Part shown: in pieces, positions 9,132 through 21,865 of the stretch
Layout of the letters: each line of letters begins with the position of its first letter
Numbering within the stretch: the first letter of the stretch is position 1
Assembly: GCF_008312935.1 (NCBI RefSeq)
Contig: NZ_VSZO01000053.1
Location: forward strand, 434,001-498,000
Source: Roseiconus lacunae
Lineage (GTDB): Bacteria > Planctomycetota > Planctomycetia > Pirellulales > Pirellulaceae
Direction of reading: 5' to 3'
Length of the DNA: 64,000 nucleotides
Notes under the pieces: generated by a model
What the model saw: only the letters and a program-made list of their open reading frames with translations
The model's database searches: none
Told to the model about the DNA's origin: nothing
Program-made: the position numbers and the translations under genes

Positions 9132-11174
9132 ATGAATGGCGCAGTGATTGGTTTTAGCATCGTCGTCGGCTTGATCTGTGGCGGGATGGTCTGGTGGGTC
9201 AAGCGATCTTGGTTAGCCGCGGCAACGATCCCTGTCGCGGTGGTGGGGCTTGTCGTGATCGCGCTGCCGCCAACGGAAGCCCCGGTGATCGCTATTGCGG
9301 ACTCTGCCATTGCCGATTCCGCTGCGGAAAGTGCTGACAATAGCAACTCTGGGAATTCGTCCCGCGACAATTCCCCCCACGAAAATTTGCCTGTCACGAC
9401 GAAGTTGGCTAAGTTCCGTCCGATTGAAGTTTCCAACCAAGGTTACGTTGCTTCGGACGCTTGCCTTGAATGCCATCCACAAAATCACGCGAGTTGGTAC
9501 GCATCGTATCACCGTACGATGACACAGGTGGTCGATCCTCAGCTGGCGCTCGGAGACTTCGATGACGTGACGTTGTCGCAGAACGGACGCGACTTTCATC
9601 TGAGTGTCTCTGATGACGTTTGTTGGGTCGATCTACTCGATCCGGCAGCGATTCCAGGGACCGCGGAGTCCCGGCAAACAGTCCGGCGGCCGATCGTGAT
9701 GTCCACCGGATCGCATCACATGCAGGCCTATTGGTTTCCCATTGGCGCTCGCCGAACTCTGGCCATTCTTCCATTTGTATTTTTGAAGGAAACGCAAGAA
9801 TGGATCCCCCGCTCGGCCGCATTTTTGCAGCCAAACGATTTAGGGGTATCACACGAAATCGGTCGGTGGAATTCAAGCTGTAGCCGATGCCACTCCACAC
9901 TTCCGCAAGAACGCAAGCTCCCCGATCACTCCTGGGACACGCAGGTCGCCGAGTTTGGAATCAGTTGTGAAGCTTGTCATGGTCCCGGCGAGGATCACAT
10001 CGCGTATCATAAAACTTCCTCTGAAAATCGTTCGACTGGATCTTCGACGGTACACGATCCGATTGTGAATCCCGAGAACCTTTCGCACGTGCGGTCGTCT
10101 CAGGTCTGTGGGCAATGCCATTCGGTTTTAACGTTGAAGGGTGATCCAGACCAAATCAATGTCGTGGGTTCGGCATTTCGGCCGGGCGAGGATTTGCATC
10201 AATCGCACGAGATATGGCAACTTCATAGTCCGCAGATGAAGGAGCTGCTTGAGAATCACACGATGCGTGAGCGAGTTACTGCTACGAATCGAGGTACTTT
10301 TTATGCAGACGGAGTGGTCCGGGTTTCGGGGCGCGAATTCACCTCAATGGAACAGTCCGCTTGCTTCCAGCGTGGTCAAATGAGCTGTCTGTCGTGCCAT
10401 CAACTTCATAAGTCATCGGAGGACCCACGCAGCGACGAATCTTGGGCCGATGACCAGTTGAAACCTAATTGCTACGGCAACGATTCCTGTATCAGTTGCC
10501 ACGATCAGCAGCAGTACTCGACCGCTCATACACATCACTTGCCGGAGTCATCGGGATCAAATTGCTACAATTGCCACATGCCGCACACGGCCTACGGTTT
10601 GTTGAAAGCCATTCGGAATCACACGATCACCAGCCCGGATTTACAACGTGAACTATCTGTCGATCGACCCAACGCATGCAATCAATGTCACCTAGATAAA
10701 ACGTTGAAGTGGACTGCCGACAACCTTGAGAAGTGGTATTCGATCAAGCCCCCGGCATTGGATGCAGAGCAATCTGAAGTCGCAGCGTCGATTTTGTGGT
10801 TGTTGAAAGGTAACGCGGCCAGCCGGGCAATGGCGGCCTGGACGATGGGGTGGCCAGATGCCCAAGCCGTATCGGGAGATGATTGGCAATCAGTTTACTT
10901 GGCCCAAGCGTTAAACGATCCTTACCTTGCCGTTCGAATGATTGCCCGTCGATCACTGCAATCGCTACCAGGTTTGGAAGCACTGAACGTTCACCCCCTC
11001 GGAGGCGATGCCGAGCGACGTGCGGCCGTCCTGTCAATCATCCGTCACTGGGATCAAACCTCACATGAGGCTAAACCCGCCCTGCTAATTGATTCGAACA
11101 ACGTTCTGAAAACACGCCGTATCGACGCGATCATCGAACAACGCGACGAGACACCAATGACTTTAACCGAGTGA
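9132..11174 (+). CDS. octahaem c-type cytochrome with C-terminal helical region
   Basis: An N-terminal TM segment pair (about residues 4-20 and 28-46) is followed by a Ser/Asn/Asp-rich spacer. Eight CxxCH motifs then occur: CLECH, CSRCH, CEACH, CGQCH, CLSCH, CISCH, CYNCH and CNQCH. CEACHGPGEDH and CYNCHMPHTAYG resemble the motifs of the neighbouring heptahaem protein, which suggests an ancient duplication. The last ~130 residues lack haem sites and look like HEAT/TPR-type helices (WLLKGNAASRAMAAWTMGWP, then AVRMIARRSLQSLPGLE). It is expected to be periplasmic. The ATG at 9132 is the only good start. The SGNH hydrolase follows 77 bp downstream. Confidence 0.85.
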   Translation: MNGAVIGFSIVVGLICGGMVWWVKRSWLAAATIPVAVVGLVVIALPPTEAPVIAIADSAIADSAAESADNSNSGNSSRDNSPHENLPVTTKLAKFRPIEVSNQGYVASDACLECHPQNHASWYASYHRTMTQVVDPQLALGDFDDVTLSQNGRDFHLSVSDDVCWVDLLDPAAIPGTAESRQTVRRPIVMSTGSHHMQAYWFPIGARRTLAILPFVFLKETQEWIPRSAAFLQPNDLGVSHEIGRWNSSCSRCHSTLPQERKLPDHSWDTQVAEFGISCEACHGPGEDHIAYHKTSSENRSTGSSTVHDPIVNPENLSHVRSSQVCGQCHSVLTLKGDPDQINVVGSAFRPGEDLHQSHEIWQLHSPQMKELLENHTMRERVTATNRGTFYADGVVRVSGREFTSMEQSACFQRGQMSCLSCHQLHKSSEDPRSDESWADDQLKPNCYGNDSCISCHDQQQYSTAHTHHLPESSGSNCYNCHMPHTAYGLLKAIRNHTITSPDLQRELSVDRPNACNQCHLDKTLKWTADNLEKWYSIKPPALDAEQSEVAASILWLLKGNAASRAMAAWTMGWPDAQAVSGDDWQSVYLAQALNDPYLAVRMIARRSLQSLPGLEALNVHPLGGDAERRAAVLSIIRHWDQTSHEAKPALLIDSNNVLKTRRIDAIIEQRDETPMTLTE

Positions 11175-11251
11175 CATTCGACCCTGCATCCTTGACTGCC
11201 ACGTCGGCTATTTAAACTTCATTTCTATTCCACCTGATCCGAAATCGTTGC

Positions 11252-12328
11252 ATGCCATCGTCTGTTTCTGACCCGTCTACCTCACCGAGTCAAGGTTCAC
11301 GTCAGCGCGTGACGCTCTCTCGCAAGATTTTATTTAGCAGTCTCACGATCATTCTTTTGTTCGGATCCGTCGAAATCCTGCTTCGTCTTGCCGGGATTGG
11401 CTCAAGCCAAAACGTTGAGGAAATGGAGTTTACGTTTCCGATCGACGAGTACAACAAGCACACACAACAGCCGTTACTCGTTCGTGACGAAACACTCTTT
11501 TGGCGTCCCAGGTCGGGAGTCATGGATCACAACTCGCATGGGTTTTATGGGCCCGAGTTTGAGATTGAAAAGAAGCCAGGAGTCTTTCGAATTGTTTGTC
11601 TCGGCGATTCGTGTACACACTTCGGGCCGGCTTCTTATCCAGATATGCTACGCGTCTACTTGGATGAAAATGTTCCTGGGCAATTCGAGGTGATCAATGC
11701 CGGGGTGATCGGATACACCTCGTTTCAAGGAAAGCGGCTTCTAGAGACTGAGGTGTTAAAGTGGGCACCCGATTTAGTGACGGTCTACTACGGATGGAAC
11801 GACCATTGGCTTGCCCGTGGGAAACAAGACAAGGATCAAGATGCGACGTCATCGGCCCTGATGACAACGCTACGTGAAGTTCGATTGATCCAGTTGATCG
11901 CGATGGCTACCGGTGGGTTCGAAGCACATCGTCGCACATCGATGCGAGTCGAACCGGAAGACTACCGAGATAACTTGCGACACATCAATGAGCTTTGCCA
12001 AACACGTAACATTGACGTCTGGTTCTTCACGGCCCCGCATGCGTTGGATCATGGCGTTCCGCCCTACCTCGTATCGACTGGCGAAGTGAAGGATGCGGAA
12101 TCAACGCTTCCCCTACATCAAAAGTACAATCAGATTGTGCGTGATGTTTCTGAGCAATCGGGCGCGAGGCTGATCGACTTGGCCAAGCAGATGGACGAGA
12201 TGAACAAGGCAGAACTATTCCTCGATGACCACATCCACCTATCGCCGACCGGCCGGCTTCATGCGACAGCCGAGGTGATAAAAGCACTCGTTTCGGTCGG
12301 TGCTCTGCCGAACGACCTTGAACAGTAG
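11252..12328 (+). CDS. SGNH/GDSL-family hydrolase, membrane-anchored
   Basis: A single TM helix at about residues 26-47 anchors an extracytoplasmic SGNH hydrolase-like domain. Block I is CLGDSCTHFG with nucleophile Ser120. Block III is YYGWNDHW with the conserved Asn. The terminal block is DDHIHLSPTG, giving the Asp326/His329 pair. The family includes esterases and carbohydrate O-acetyl esterases. The serine block reads GDSCT, where the family usually has GDS followed by a small residue, so it appears intact. It follows the cytochrome gene on the same strand, but a functional link is not evident. Confidence 0.8.
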   Translation: MPSSVSDPSTSPSQGSRQRVTLSRKILFSSLTIILLFGSVEILLRLAGIGSSQNVEEMEFTFPIDEYNKHTQQPLLVRDETLFWRPRSGVMDHNSHGFYGPEFEIEKKPGVFRIVCLGDSCTHFGPASYPDMLRVYLDENVPGQFEVINAGVIGYTSFQGKRLLETEVLKWAPDLVTVYYGWNDHWLARGKQDKDQDATSSALMTTLREVRLIQLIAMATGGFEAHRRTSMRVEPEDYRDNLRHINELCQTRNIDVWFFTAPHALDHGVPPYLVSTGEVKDAESTLPLHQKYNQIVRDVSEQSGARLIDLAKQMDEMNKAELFLDDHIHLSPTGRLHATAEVIKALVSVGALPNDLEQ

Positions 12329-12981
12329 CGACTCATCTTCAAGTAGACCAAGAATTCACTCGTGCTGAGATAGGCCCCTGCGCGTACGGCCGAACGGAAG
12401 ACGCGGTCGACGTATGGTCGTGTAAGAAGTACCGTCTCCAAAGAGGGGCGAGCTGCAAACTTAGCGAGATCGTCGTTTACTTGTCGAAGTTGACGTCAAC
12501 TCAGTTATCGACGTCCCTCCCTAGCTGTACTCGCGTCTGATCATTGCACAAACCCTGTGTGTGGCCTCGTGATTGGAAATATTTTGAAACCGCTTCATCA
12601 AAGGTTCAGTTCGTCGAAATCGCCTCGAAAAAATCACGGTGCGGGCACCGGCTGTTCAGATCTGATGAACGATTGATTGACGATATCTTAATTTTCTGCC
12701 GCCTTCATACGAATGGACGGTTTGATGATCGCCCGGGCAGTGAAATATGAGTACCTTCGTTCAGGTCGGAAAGGTGCAACGTAGGGCGTCCGAAGGTGAA
12801 AGCGGCCGCGGAAAAAATTGCCACTTGAGCTTTGTTTCGTTTGAAGATGCAGGTGCGAGTCTTCAGCCGACGGGTGTTAGCAGCGGTTCTTGCTCGGCAA
12901 CGGTCGTCAATGCGATCCGACGAAACCCAAGATTGAATTGGAAGAAAGCATTACTGCTATTTGTACTGGAGTTCGAATTGA
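12329..12981. other. 653-bp gap without a convincing gene
   Basis: Several short open frames exist (for example 12544-12750 and 12747-13040), but their proteins have no recognisable motif and no credible ribosome-binding site. A decayed copy of the dispersed intergenic repeat may lie at 12864-12920. I see no clear terminator. Confidence 0.5.
12864..12920 (-). repeat. possible decayed copy D of the dispersed repeat
   Basis: The 13 bases CAGCCGACGGGTG at 12864-12876 are identical to the reverse complement of copy A. The following stretch (TTGC...CGGCAACGGT...AATGCGATC) aligns only with insertions and mismatches. It is a weak call. Confidence 0.3.
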
Positions 12982-15844
<2,863 letters not shown>

Positions 15845-15915
15845 TTATGGGACAGTCACTGTCCCAAACGTACCAACCTGACGCATCATTGTCACCGGGA
15901 CTAGGGCGTCCGTGG

Positions 15916-17523
15916 CTACACTTCGACCAAGCTTTCGCCCGTCATTTCCGCGGGTTTCTCAAGGCCCAAGAGGGCGAGGATGGTCGGGGCGATGTCTGCC
16001 AAACGCCCACCTTCACGCAACCGCTTTCCTTTGAGATTTGGTTCGACAACGATCAGCGGAACGTCGTAAGTCGTGTGGGCCGTGTGCGGGCCGCCGGTTT
16101 CCGGATTGGTCATCTGTTCGCAGTTTCCGTGGTCGGCCGTGATCACGAGCGACCCACCGGCTTTCAACGTCGCGGCCACGATTTTTCCGACGCACTGATC
16201 GACCGTTTCGACGGCCGTCACTGCCGCCTTCAACACGCCGGTGTGTCCGACCATATCGCCATTGGCAAAGTTGACGATCAATAGCTCGCTACGGCCGGAT
16301 TCGATCTCCTTCAGCACGTACCCGGTCACCTCGGCGGCCGACATCTCAGGCTTTTGATCATAGGTGGAAACGTCGCGTGGTGACTGTGCCATTTCTTGGA
16401 ATTGGCCTTCAAAGGGATCATCACGGTAGTCATTAAAAAAGAATGTAACGTGAGGGTATTTTTCCGTCTCCGCACATCGAAATTGTTTGAGTCCTTGTTC
16501 GCTGACGTACTGGCCGAGGATGTTCGGCATCTTCGGTGGTTTTTCAAAGATGACCTTGACCGGCAATCCCGTTTCGTAGCCCGTCATCGTAGCGTAGTAC
16601 AGGTTGTCGACCTTCTCGCCTCGATCAAACCCACCGCCGTCGATGTTTGCCCAAGCATCGTTATCGAAAACAAACGCCTTCGTGATTTCTCGAGTGCGGT
16701 CACCGCGGTAGTTGATGAACACCACCGCGTCGCCGGCTTCGATCAACGAGGGCGACTCACCCGGACGGACAATTGTAGTTGCCTCGATGAATTCGTCGCC
16801 ACTTCGGCTCGGTTCTGTGGGATTGTCATAGTACGACTGGATTGCATCGGTCGCTGTTTCCGCCGTTCGGCTCGCTCCCTTGGTAAGAGCATCGTACGCG
16901 GTTTGGACGCGTTCCCATCGCAGGTCACGGTCCATCGCATAGAATCGCCCGACGACGGTAGCGACTTTTCCGACGCCAGCGTCCGCCAGCTTCGTTTCAA
17001 TTTTCTTGATGTAGTTTAGGCCGCCGGTCGGTGACGTATCACGCCCATCGGTGATGGCATGAACAATCAAGCGGTCTGATTGCAAGCCAGAGCTTTTATA
17101 GAGATCAACGACTGCCAGTCCATGGTCAAGGTCACTATGGACACGCCCGTCACTCATGAGACCCAGGATATGGAGCTTCCCTCCGGTCGACTTGACATGC
17201 TCGATCGCACCGAGCAGGACTTCGTTTTTAAAGAACCGCCCTTCGCGAATCGCACGGGTAATACGCATCACTTCTTGATCAACAATCCGACCGGCACCGA
17301 TATTTTGGTGTCCCACTTCGCTATTGCCCATCACACCGGCAGGCAGTCCGACGTCTTCACCTGATGTTTTGATCAAAACGTTTGGGTAGTCTTGCATCAA
17401 TGCGTCGGCGACAGGCGTTTTTGCTTGAACGATGGCATTCGCTTTGTCCCACTCGGGTAACGGGTTCTGTCCCCAGCCATCTCGGACGATCAAAACGACT
17501 GGTTTTCGACGTACTTCGGTCAT
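15916..17523 (-). CDS. gpmI: 2,3-bisphosphoglycerate-independent phosphoglycerate mutase
   Basis: This cytosolic glycolytic enzyme interconverts 3- and 2-phosphoglycerate using two manganese ions and a phosphoserine intermediate. Its 535 aa fit the family. The metal-binding VRDGWGQNP motif has Asp15, MGNSEVGHQNIGAGR carries catalytic Ser68, and HAITDGRDTSPTGG and the C-terminal ITADHGNCEQM are both present. The frame extends upstream to 17721, but the family start and the ATG at 17523 agree, so the extension is rejected. It is followed by icd and is divergent from catalase. Confidence 0.96.
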   Translation of the reverse strand: MTEVRRKPVVLIVRDGWGQNPLPEWDKANAIVQAKTPVADALMQDYPNVLIKTSGEDVGLPAGVMGNSEVGHQNIGAGRIVDQEVMRITRAIREGRFFKNEVLLGAIEHVKSTGGKLHILGLMSDGRVHSDLDHGLAVVDLYKSSGLQSDRLIVHAITDGRDTSPTGGLNYIKKIETKLADAGVGKVATVVGRFYAMDRDLRWERVQTAYDALTKGASRTAETATDAIQSYYDNPTEPSRSGDEFIEATTIVRPGESPSLIEAGDAVVFINYRGDRTREITKAFVFDNDAWANIDGGGFDRGEKVDNLYYATMTGYETGLPVKVIFEKPPKMPNILGQYVSEQGLKQFRCAETEKYPHVTFFFNDYRDDPFEGQFQEMAQSPRDVSTYDQKPEMSAAEVTGYVLKEIESGRSELLIVNFANGDMVGHTGVLKAAVTAVETVDQCVGKIVAATLKAGGSLVITADHGNCEQMTNPETGGPHTAHTTYDVPLIVVEPNLKGKRLREGGRLADIAPTILALLGLEKPAEMTGESLVEV

Positions 17524-17861
17524 GTTGCTGCGAATAGTAGTGGGCAAAGGATGAAATGTTGGCCTGCAATCGATCCGCAAATCGTAGCCCAGAAAACCGA
17601 ACTTCCAAAGTGGGTGTGCCCGAGGCAGCCTCGCCTCCCGGTTCTCGCTCGGGATCGAGTTTTCGACAAGGCGGTGCGAAACCGAGCACGGTGAGGCAGG
17701 ATCGAACGCCCGCGACCGCAAATTTCCTCTGAATCGGCCTCATACCGTCCTCCGGCCAAGTCCCAGCCAGGAGGATTCGAGGAGCCATTCCCGATTGGCA
17801 CTCTGGTTGCATACGAACGCCGCGACCACACACTTCACAAGCAGCCAACGAGAAGAAAACA
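17524..17861. promoter_or_regulatory. divergent gpmI/catalase intergenic region
   Basis: These 338 bp separate the divergent gpmI and catalase genes and must contain both promoters. Short open frames here are extensions or shadows of gpmI. I could not identify a specific promoter or a PerR/OxyR-type operator by eye. Confidence 0.45.
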
Positions 17862-19346
17862 ATGTCTGACAATGAGTCGCGGTGCCCGTTCCAGACCCAG
17901 CAATTTGGTCGACCGGTCGATGACAACCAGCATTCGCAAACGGCCGGCCCACGGGGCCCCATGTTGATGCAGGATGTCCATTTGGTCGAAAAGATGGCTC
18001 ACTTCAATCGCGAACGGATTCCCGAGCGCGTCGTCCATGCGAAAGGATACGGTGCGTTTGGTACGTTTACCGTGACCAACGACATCTCGAAGTACTGCAT
18101 GGCAGACCTGTTCAGCGAGGTCGGCAAAAAGACGGAAATGTTCGCACGCTTTTCGACAGTCGGAGGAGAATCAGGGTCCGCGGATTCGGCGCGTGACCCG
18201 CGAGGCTTCGCGTTGAAGTTCTATACCGATCAAGGCGTTTGGGACCTTGTCGGAAATAACACGCCGATCTTCTTTATTCGTGATCCTCTAAAGTTCAGTG
18301 ACTTTATTCGCACTCAAAAGCGAGAGCCTCAGAGCCATCTCAAGCCCCATTGGCGTCGCTGGGATTTTTGGGGGGAAGTTCCCGAGGCGTTACACCAAGT
18401 GATGTTTCTCTACAGCGACCGGGGGACCCCAAAAAGCGCGCGGTTCATGAATGGCTACGGATCGCACACCTTCAGTATCTATAACCGTGACGGCGTTCGG
18501 CATTGGGTTAAATTTCATCTCAAAACGGAACAAGGGGTCGAAAATTTTAGCGACGATGAAGCGATAGAGATGGCCGGCAAGGCTCCCGATTATTCCACCC
18601 GTGATTTATTTGATGCGATCGAATCGGGTGACTATCCGCGATGGAAGTTGTCAATCCAGATGATGCCGGAGTCGGATGCCGAAAATTACAAGTGGCATCC
18701 GTTCGATTTGACGAAGGTATGGCCACATGACGACTATCCATTGATCGAAGTCGGCGTGATGGAATTGAATCGAAATCCATCCAACTATTTTCAAGATGTC
18801 GAACAAGCGGCTTTCGAACCGGGCAACCTCGTCGACGGAATTGGGATCTCTCCCGACCGTATGCTACAAAACCGTGTCCTGAGTTATCCCGACGCCCACC
18901 GGTATCGGCTTGGCGTGAATTATCATCAAGTTCCCGTCAACACGCCGCGTTGTCCCTACGCGACCTATCATCGTGACGGGCAAATGCGTGTCGATGGTAA
19001 CGGTGGCGGCAGTGTCGACTATGAACCTAACAAGATGAATGGTCCGAAAGAGACTGGGCATCGATTTGAACCACCAATGCCGGTTCACGGAGACGGGTGT
19101 CGCTATGACGAGTTTTCCTGCGACGACGAGGACTACTTTGGTCAACCGCGTTTGTTTTGGAACAAAGTCCTCGACGAAGAAGCCCGTGAACGACTTTGTA
19201 CGGCAATCGCGAATTCGATGGGCGATAGTCCCGAAAGCATCCGCGAAAAAATGCTTCAGCAGTTCGCCGCGGTGAGTGATGAATTCGCCAAATCAGTCAG
19301 CAACAAGCTCGAAGAGCCTGCCGACGAACCAATCCCGATTGCCTAA
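17862..19346 (+). CDS. katA: monofunctional haem catalase (small-subunit clade)
   Basis: This 494-aa protein is a typical small-subunit haem catalase that dismutates hydrogen peroxide to water and oxygen. The distal His59 lies in RVVHAKGYGAFG. The catalytic Asn is in the LVGNNTPIFF block (132-133). The proximal haem ligand Tyr342 is in RVLSYPDAHRYRLG. The heme-side FARFSTVGGESGS stretch is intact. It is presumably cytoplasmic because no signal peptide is visible. Only a weak AGAAG precedes the ATG. The symbol katA is by analogy with the clade. Confidence 0.95.
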   Translation: MSDNESRCPFQTQQFGRPVDDNQHSQTAGPRGPMLMQDVHLVEKMAHFNRERIPERVVHAKGYGAFGTFTVTNDISKYCMADLFSEVGKKTEMFARFSTVGGESGSADSARDPRGFALKFYTDQGVWDLVGNNTPIFFIRDPLKFSDFIRTQKREPQSHLKPHWRRWDFWGEVPEALHQVMFLYSDRGTPKSARFMNGYGSHTFSIYNRDGVRHWVKFHLKTEQGVENFSDDEAIEMAGKAPDYSTRDLFDAIESGDYPRWKLSIQMMPESDAENYKWHPFDLTKVWPHDDYPLIEVGVMELNRNPSNYFQDVEQAAFEPGNLVDGIGISPDRMLQNRVLSYPDAHRYRLGVNYHQVPVNTPRCPYATYHRDGQMRVDGNGGGSVDYEPNKMNGPKETGHRFEPPMPVHGDGCRYDEFSCDDEDYFGQPRLFWNKVLDEEARERLCTAIANSMGDSPESIREKMLQQFAAVSDEFAKSVSNKLEEPADEPIPIA

Positions 19347-19398
19347 CGCAGTCCGTCACTCGTCGAAAGATCCGGTTCGCCGTTTTAAGTGAAGATAA

Positions 19399-19424
19399 GA
19401 ACGGCGGGCGTTCGCTCGCCGTTC
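19399..19424 (+). terminator. hairpin after catalase gene
   Basis: GAACGGCG and CGCCGTTC pair around a 10-nt loop that itself contains GCG/CGC. It starts 53 bp after the catalase stop. There is no T-run, so rho-independent termination is uncertain. Confidence 0.45.
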
Positions 19425-19458
19425 GTCAGACTCTGATGTCTTAGACGGGCGGCAAGGT

Positions 19459-19495
19459 GTTAGCCACGGTTCCTGTGAAGCAACCGGGCTAACGC
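19459..19495 (+). repeat. hairpin element E related to the dispersed repeat
   Basis: GTTAGCC-A-CGGTT pairs with AACCG-GGCTAAC around a 10-base loop, giving a 12-bp stem with one bulge. The left arm GTTAGCCACGGTT is shared with the core of copies B and C. It lies between convergent catalase and M13 peptidase genes. Confidence 0.55.
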
Positions 19496-19603
19496 TCGAT
19501 GACCATCAAAGTCGCTGGTAATGGGAAATGCCGTACGTTCCCACCTTCGGACCTTGTTCCGCCGTCGGACCACGGGATCGGCGTTATCGCAAGCCGCGAT
19601 GAC

Positions 19604-21703
19604 CTACCAGATCCGGACACGTTCTTCCGGCGCCAAATAGAGATTGTCCTTATCCGTAATTCCGAATGCTTCATACCAAGCATCCATATTGCGGACGATT
19701 CCGATCACTCGGAACTCGCTCGGGCTGTGGGGGTCCACGCTTAAACGTCGAACCATCTCAGCATCACGGTATTTCCGCCGCCAGATCTGTGACCAACCTA
19801 GGAAGAAGCGTTGATCGCCGGTCAAGCCATCGATGACGGGGGCTTCTTTGCCGTCGAGTGAAAGCTTGTACGCAGCATACGCGACACTCAGTCCTCCGAG
19901 GTCACCGATATTTTCGCCGAGGGTAAGCTCACCGTTAACGGTTCGTCCGGCGATCGGTTCGTAGCTATTGTACTGCTCGACCAAACCCTTCGCCCGACGT
20001 TCGAATTCTAGCCGATCCTCTTCGGTCCACCACATTCGCAGGTTGCCATTGCCATCGAACTTACTGCCCTTGTCGTCAAAGCCGTGGCTAAGTTCGTGGC
20101 CAATGACTGCTCCGATTCCACCGTAATTGACGGCGTCGTCGGCAGCGAGATTAAAAAATGGGGGTTGCAAGATCGCCGCCGGGAAAACGATCTCGTTCAT
20201 CGTCGGGTTGTAATAAGCGTTGATTGTCTGTGGCGTCATGTGCCATTCGTTGCGATCGATGGGACCGCCCAGCTTGTCGATGTCACGCTGGTATTCAAAC
20301 CGTGAGGAAGCGAGCAAGTGATCAGCCAGGACGCCGTCACCGATCGTCAACGCGTCATAGTCTTTCCACTCATCGGGATAGCCAATCTTGGTGGTAAACT
20401 TCGACAATTTTTCGAGCGCCTGTTTCTTCGTGCCCTCGCCCATCCAATCACGCGTTTTGATTCGTCCTTCGAATGCGCGAATAAGGTTTTCGACCAACTC
20501 GTTCATTCGTTTCTTAGCGATCGGCTTGAAGTGCTTTTCGACATAAAGTTGTCCGACCAGTTCACCGAGGACACTGCCGGTCACATTGACGCCACGTTTC
20601 CACATCGGTTGTTGTTCGGTGATGCCGCTGATCGCCGTATCATGGAATTGGAAATGGCGTTTCTCCAGTGATTCGCTCAGGCCGCTGGCAAATCCGTCGA
20701 TCGTGTGATAGGTGAGGTAATCTTTCCATTGGTCGATGGATACGTTCTCAAATAAATCAGCGAGTCCTTCCAAGTACGTCGGTTGCCGCACGACGATGGT
20801 CGATTGGCTTTCAATTTGAGCAGCCTTGGCGAAATCGAACCACTTCATTTCACCAAGCATCAGGTCAAGCTCTGATGGGGTCACTGGATTGTAGGTTGCA
20901 ACCGGATCACGATTTTCCGTCTTGGTCCAATGCAGTGTCGCGATCCGCGATTCAATTTCGTAGATACTATTCGCGGCTGCTTCTGGATCGGCGTGATCGA
21001 CTTGTTTAAGTAGGTCGGCGATGTATTTCCTGAGTGTGGTGCGTAACTCGACATAGCGTTCCTCGTCTTCGAGGTAGTAGTCTCGATCTGGGAGAGAAAG
21101 GCCTGACTGTGTCAGATAGACCGTGTACTGGTCGCTGTTCTTTGCATCGACCGAGACGTACGGGACGAAGGGGCCGCCCAGCCCGGCGCGACGCAGTTCA
21201 CCGAGAGTTCGAGCAAGATCGGTTTGTGTTTCAATCGCTCGAATTTTTTCGAGCAGTGGCTCGATCGGCTTTAGGCCGGCCGTATTTCTGGCATCCACGT
21301 CGAGAACGCTTTGATACAAGTCGCCAACTTTTTGGCTCGGCGTTCCAGCCTCGGCAACCTCTGCGGCTGCTTGTTCGATGAGCGCACGGACCTTTTCTCG
21401 CGTCTCGTCGTCGAGCACGGTGAAGATGCCGTAATTCGATTTGTCAGCCGGGATGTCTGTTTCGTTCAGCCACTTTTCGTTGGCATATAGATAAAAGTTT
21501 TCGCCCGGGCTGATCGTCTCACTGAACAGAGAAAGATCGATGCCAGACACTTTCGCTGCCCCCCGTGATTGGTCCGCACCGATCGACTTGGTTCCGTCTG
21601 AGGCAGAATCGCCCGAGGTCGATTGGGCGTTCAGCGGCTTGCCCGATGCGACTGTCGAGGCTACGAGTAGGGCGATGCCGACGCGATTGAGAATCGAACG
21701 CAT
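19604..21703 (-). CDS. M13 family (neprilysin-like) metallopeptidase
   Basis: This is a secreted zinc endopeptidase of the M13 family, 699 aa, matching the usual ~690. A signal peptide spans about residues 1-27. The zinc site is HELSH at 536-540 within VIGHELSHGFDDKG, and the third ligand is Glu597 in GENIGDLGG. NAYYNPTMNEIVFPAAILQP is the conserved substrate-binding segment preceding the zinc motif. Such enzymes cut oligopeptides of limited length in the periplasm. It is convergent with catalase and about 160 bp upstream of the sulfatase stop on the same strand. Confidence 0.93.
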   Translation of the reverse strand: MRSILNRVGIALLVASTVASGKPLNAQSTSGDSASDGTKSIGADQSRGAAKVSGIDLSLFSETISPGENFYLYANEKWLNETDIPADKSNYGIFTVLDDETREKVRALIEQAAAEVAEAGTPSQKVGDLYQSVLDVDARNTAGLKPIEPLLEKIRAIETQTDLARTLGELRRAGLGGPFVPYVSVDAKNSDQYTVYLTQSGLSLPDRDYYLEDEERYVELRTTLRKYIADLLKQVDHADPEAAANSIYEIESRIATLHWTKTENRDPVATYNPVTPSELDLMLGEMKWFDFAKAAQIESQSTIVVRQPTYLEGLADLFENVSIDQWKDYLTYHTIDGFASGLSESLEKRHFQFHDTAISGITEQQPMWKRGVNVTGSVLGELVGQLYVEKHFKPIAKKRMNELVENLIRAFEGRIKTRDWMGEGTKKQALEKLSKFTTKIGYPDEWKDYDALTIGDGVLADHLLASSRFEYQRDIDKLGGPIDRNEWHMTPQTINAYYNPTMNEIVFPAAILQPPFFNLAADDAVNYGGIGAVIGHELSHGFDDKGSKFDGNGNLRMWWTEEDRLEFERRAKGLVEQYNSYEPIAGRTVNGELTLGENIGDLGGLSVAYAAYKLSLDGKEAPVIDGLTGDQRFFLGWSQIWRRKYRDAEMVRRLSVDPHSPSEFRVIGIVRNMDAWYEAFGITDKDNLYLAPEERVRIW

Positions 21704-21865
21704 TTCGTTTGAAGCTTTCCGTAGAGTGGTAAACGGTCGTAGATTCGCCCGTATTGTATGGCTTTTCGAATTCTATGCCATTTCAATTCAATTCCGCTAG
21801 CGGCCGCTTCGGTGCGGGGTTTGATTGGTGGAGACCACGCGATTGGGCGTCGGGGCACGGGGGCG

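Noticed and set aside
17524-17721. N-terminal extension of gpmI
   Set aside because: The family begins at the ATG at 17523; the extra residues are low-complexity and overlap the divergent promoter region.
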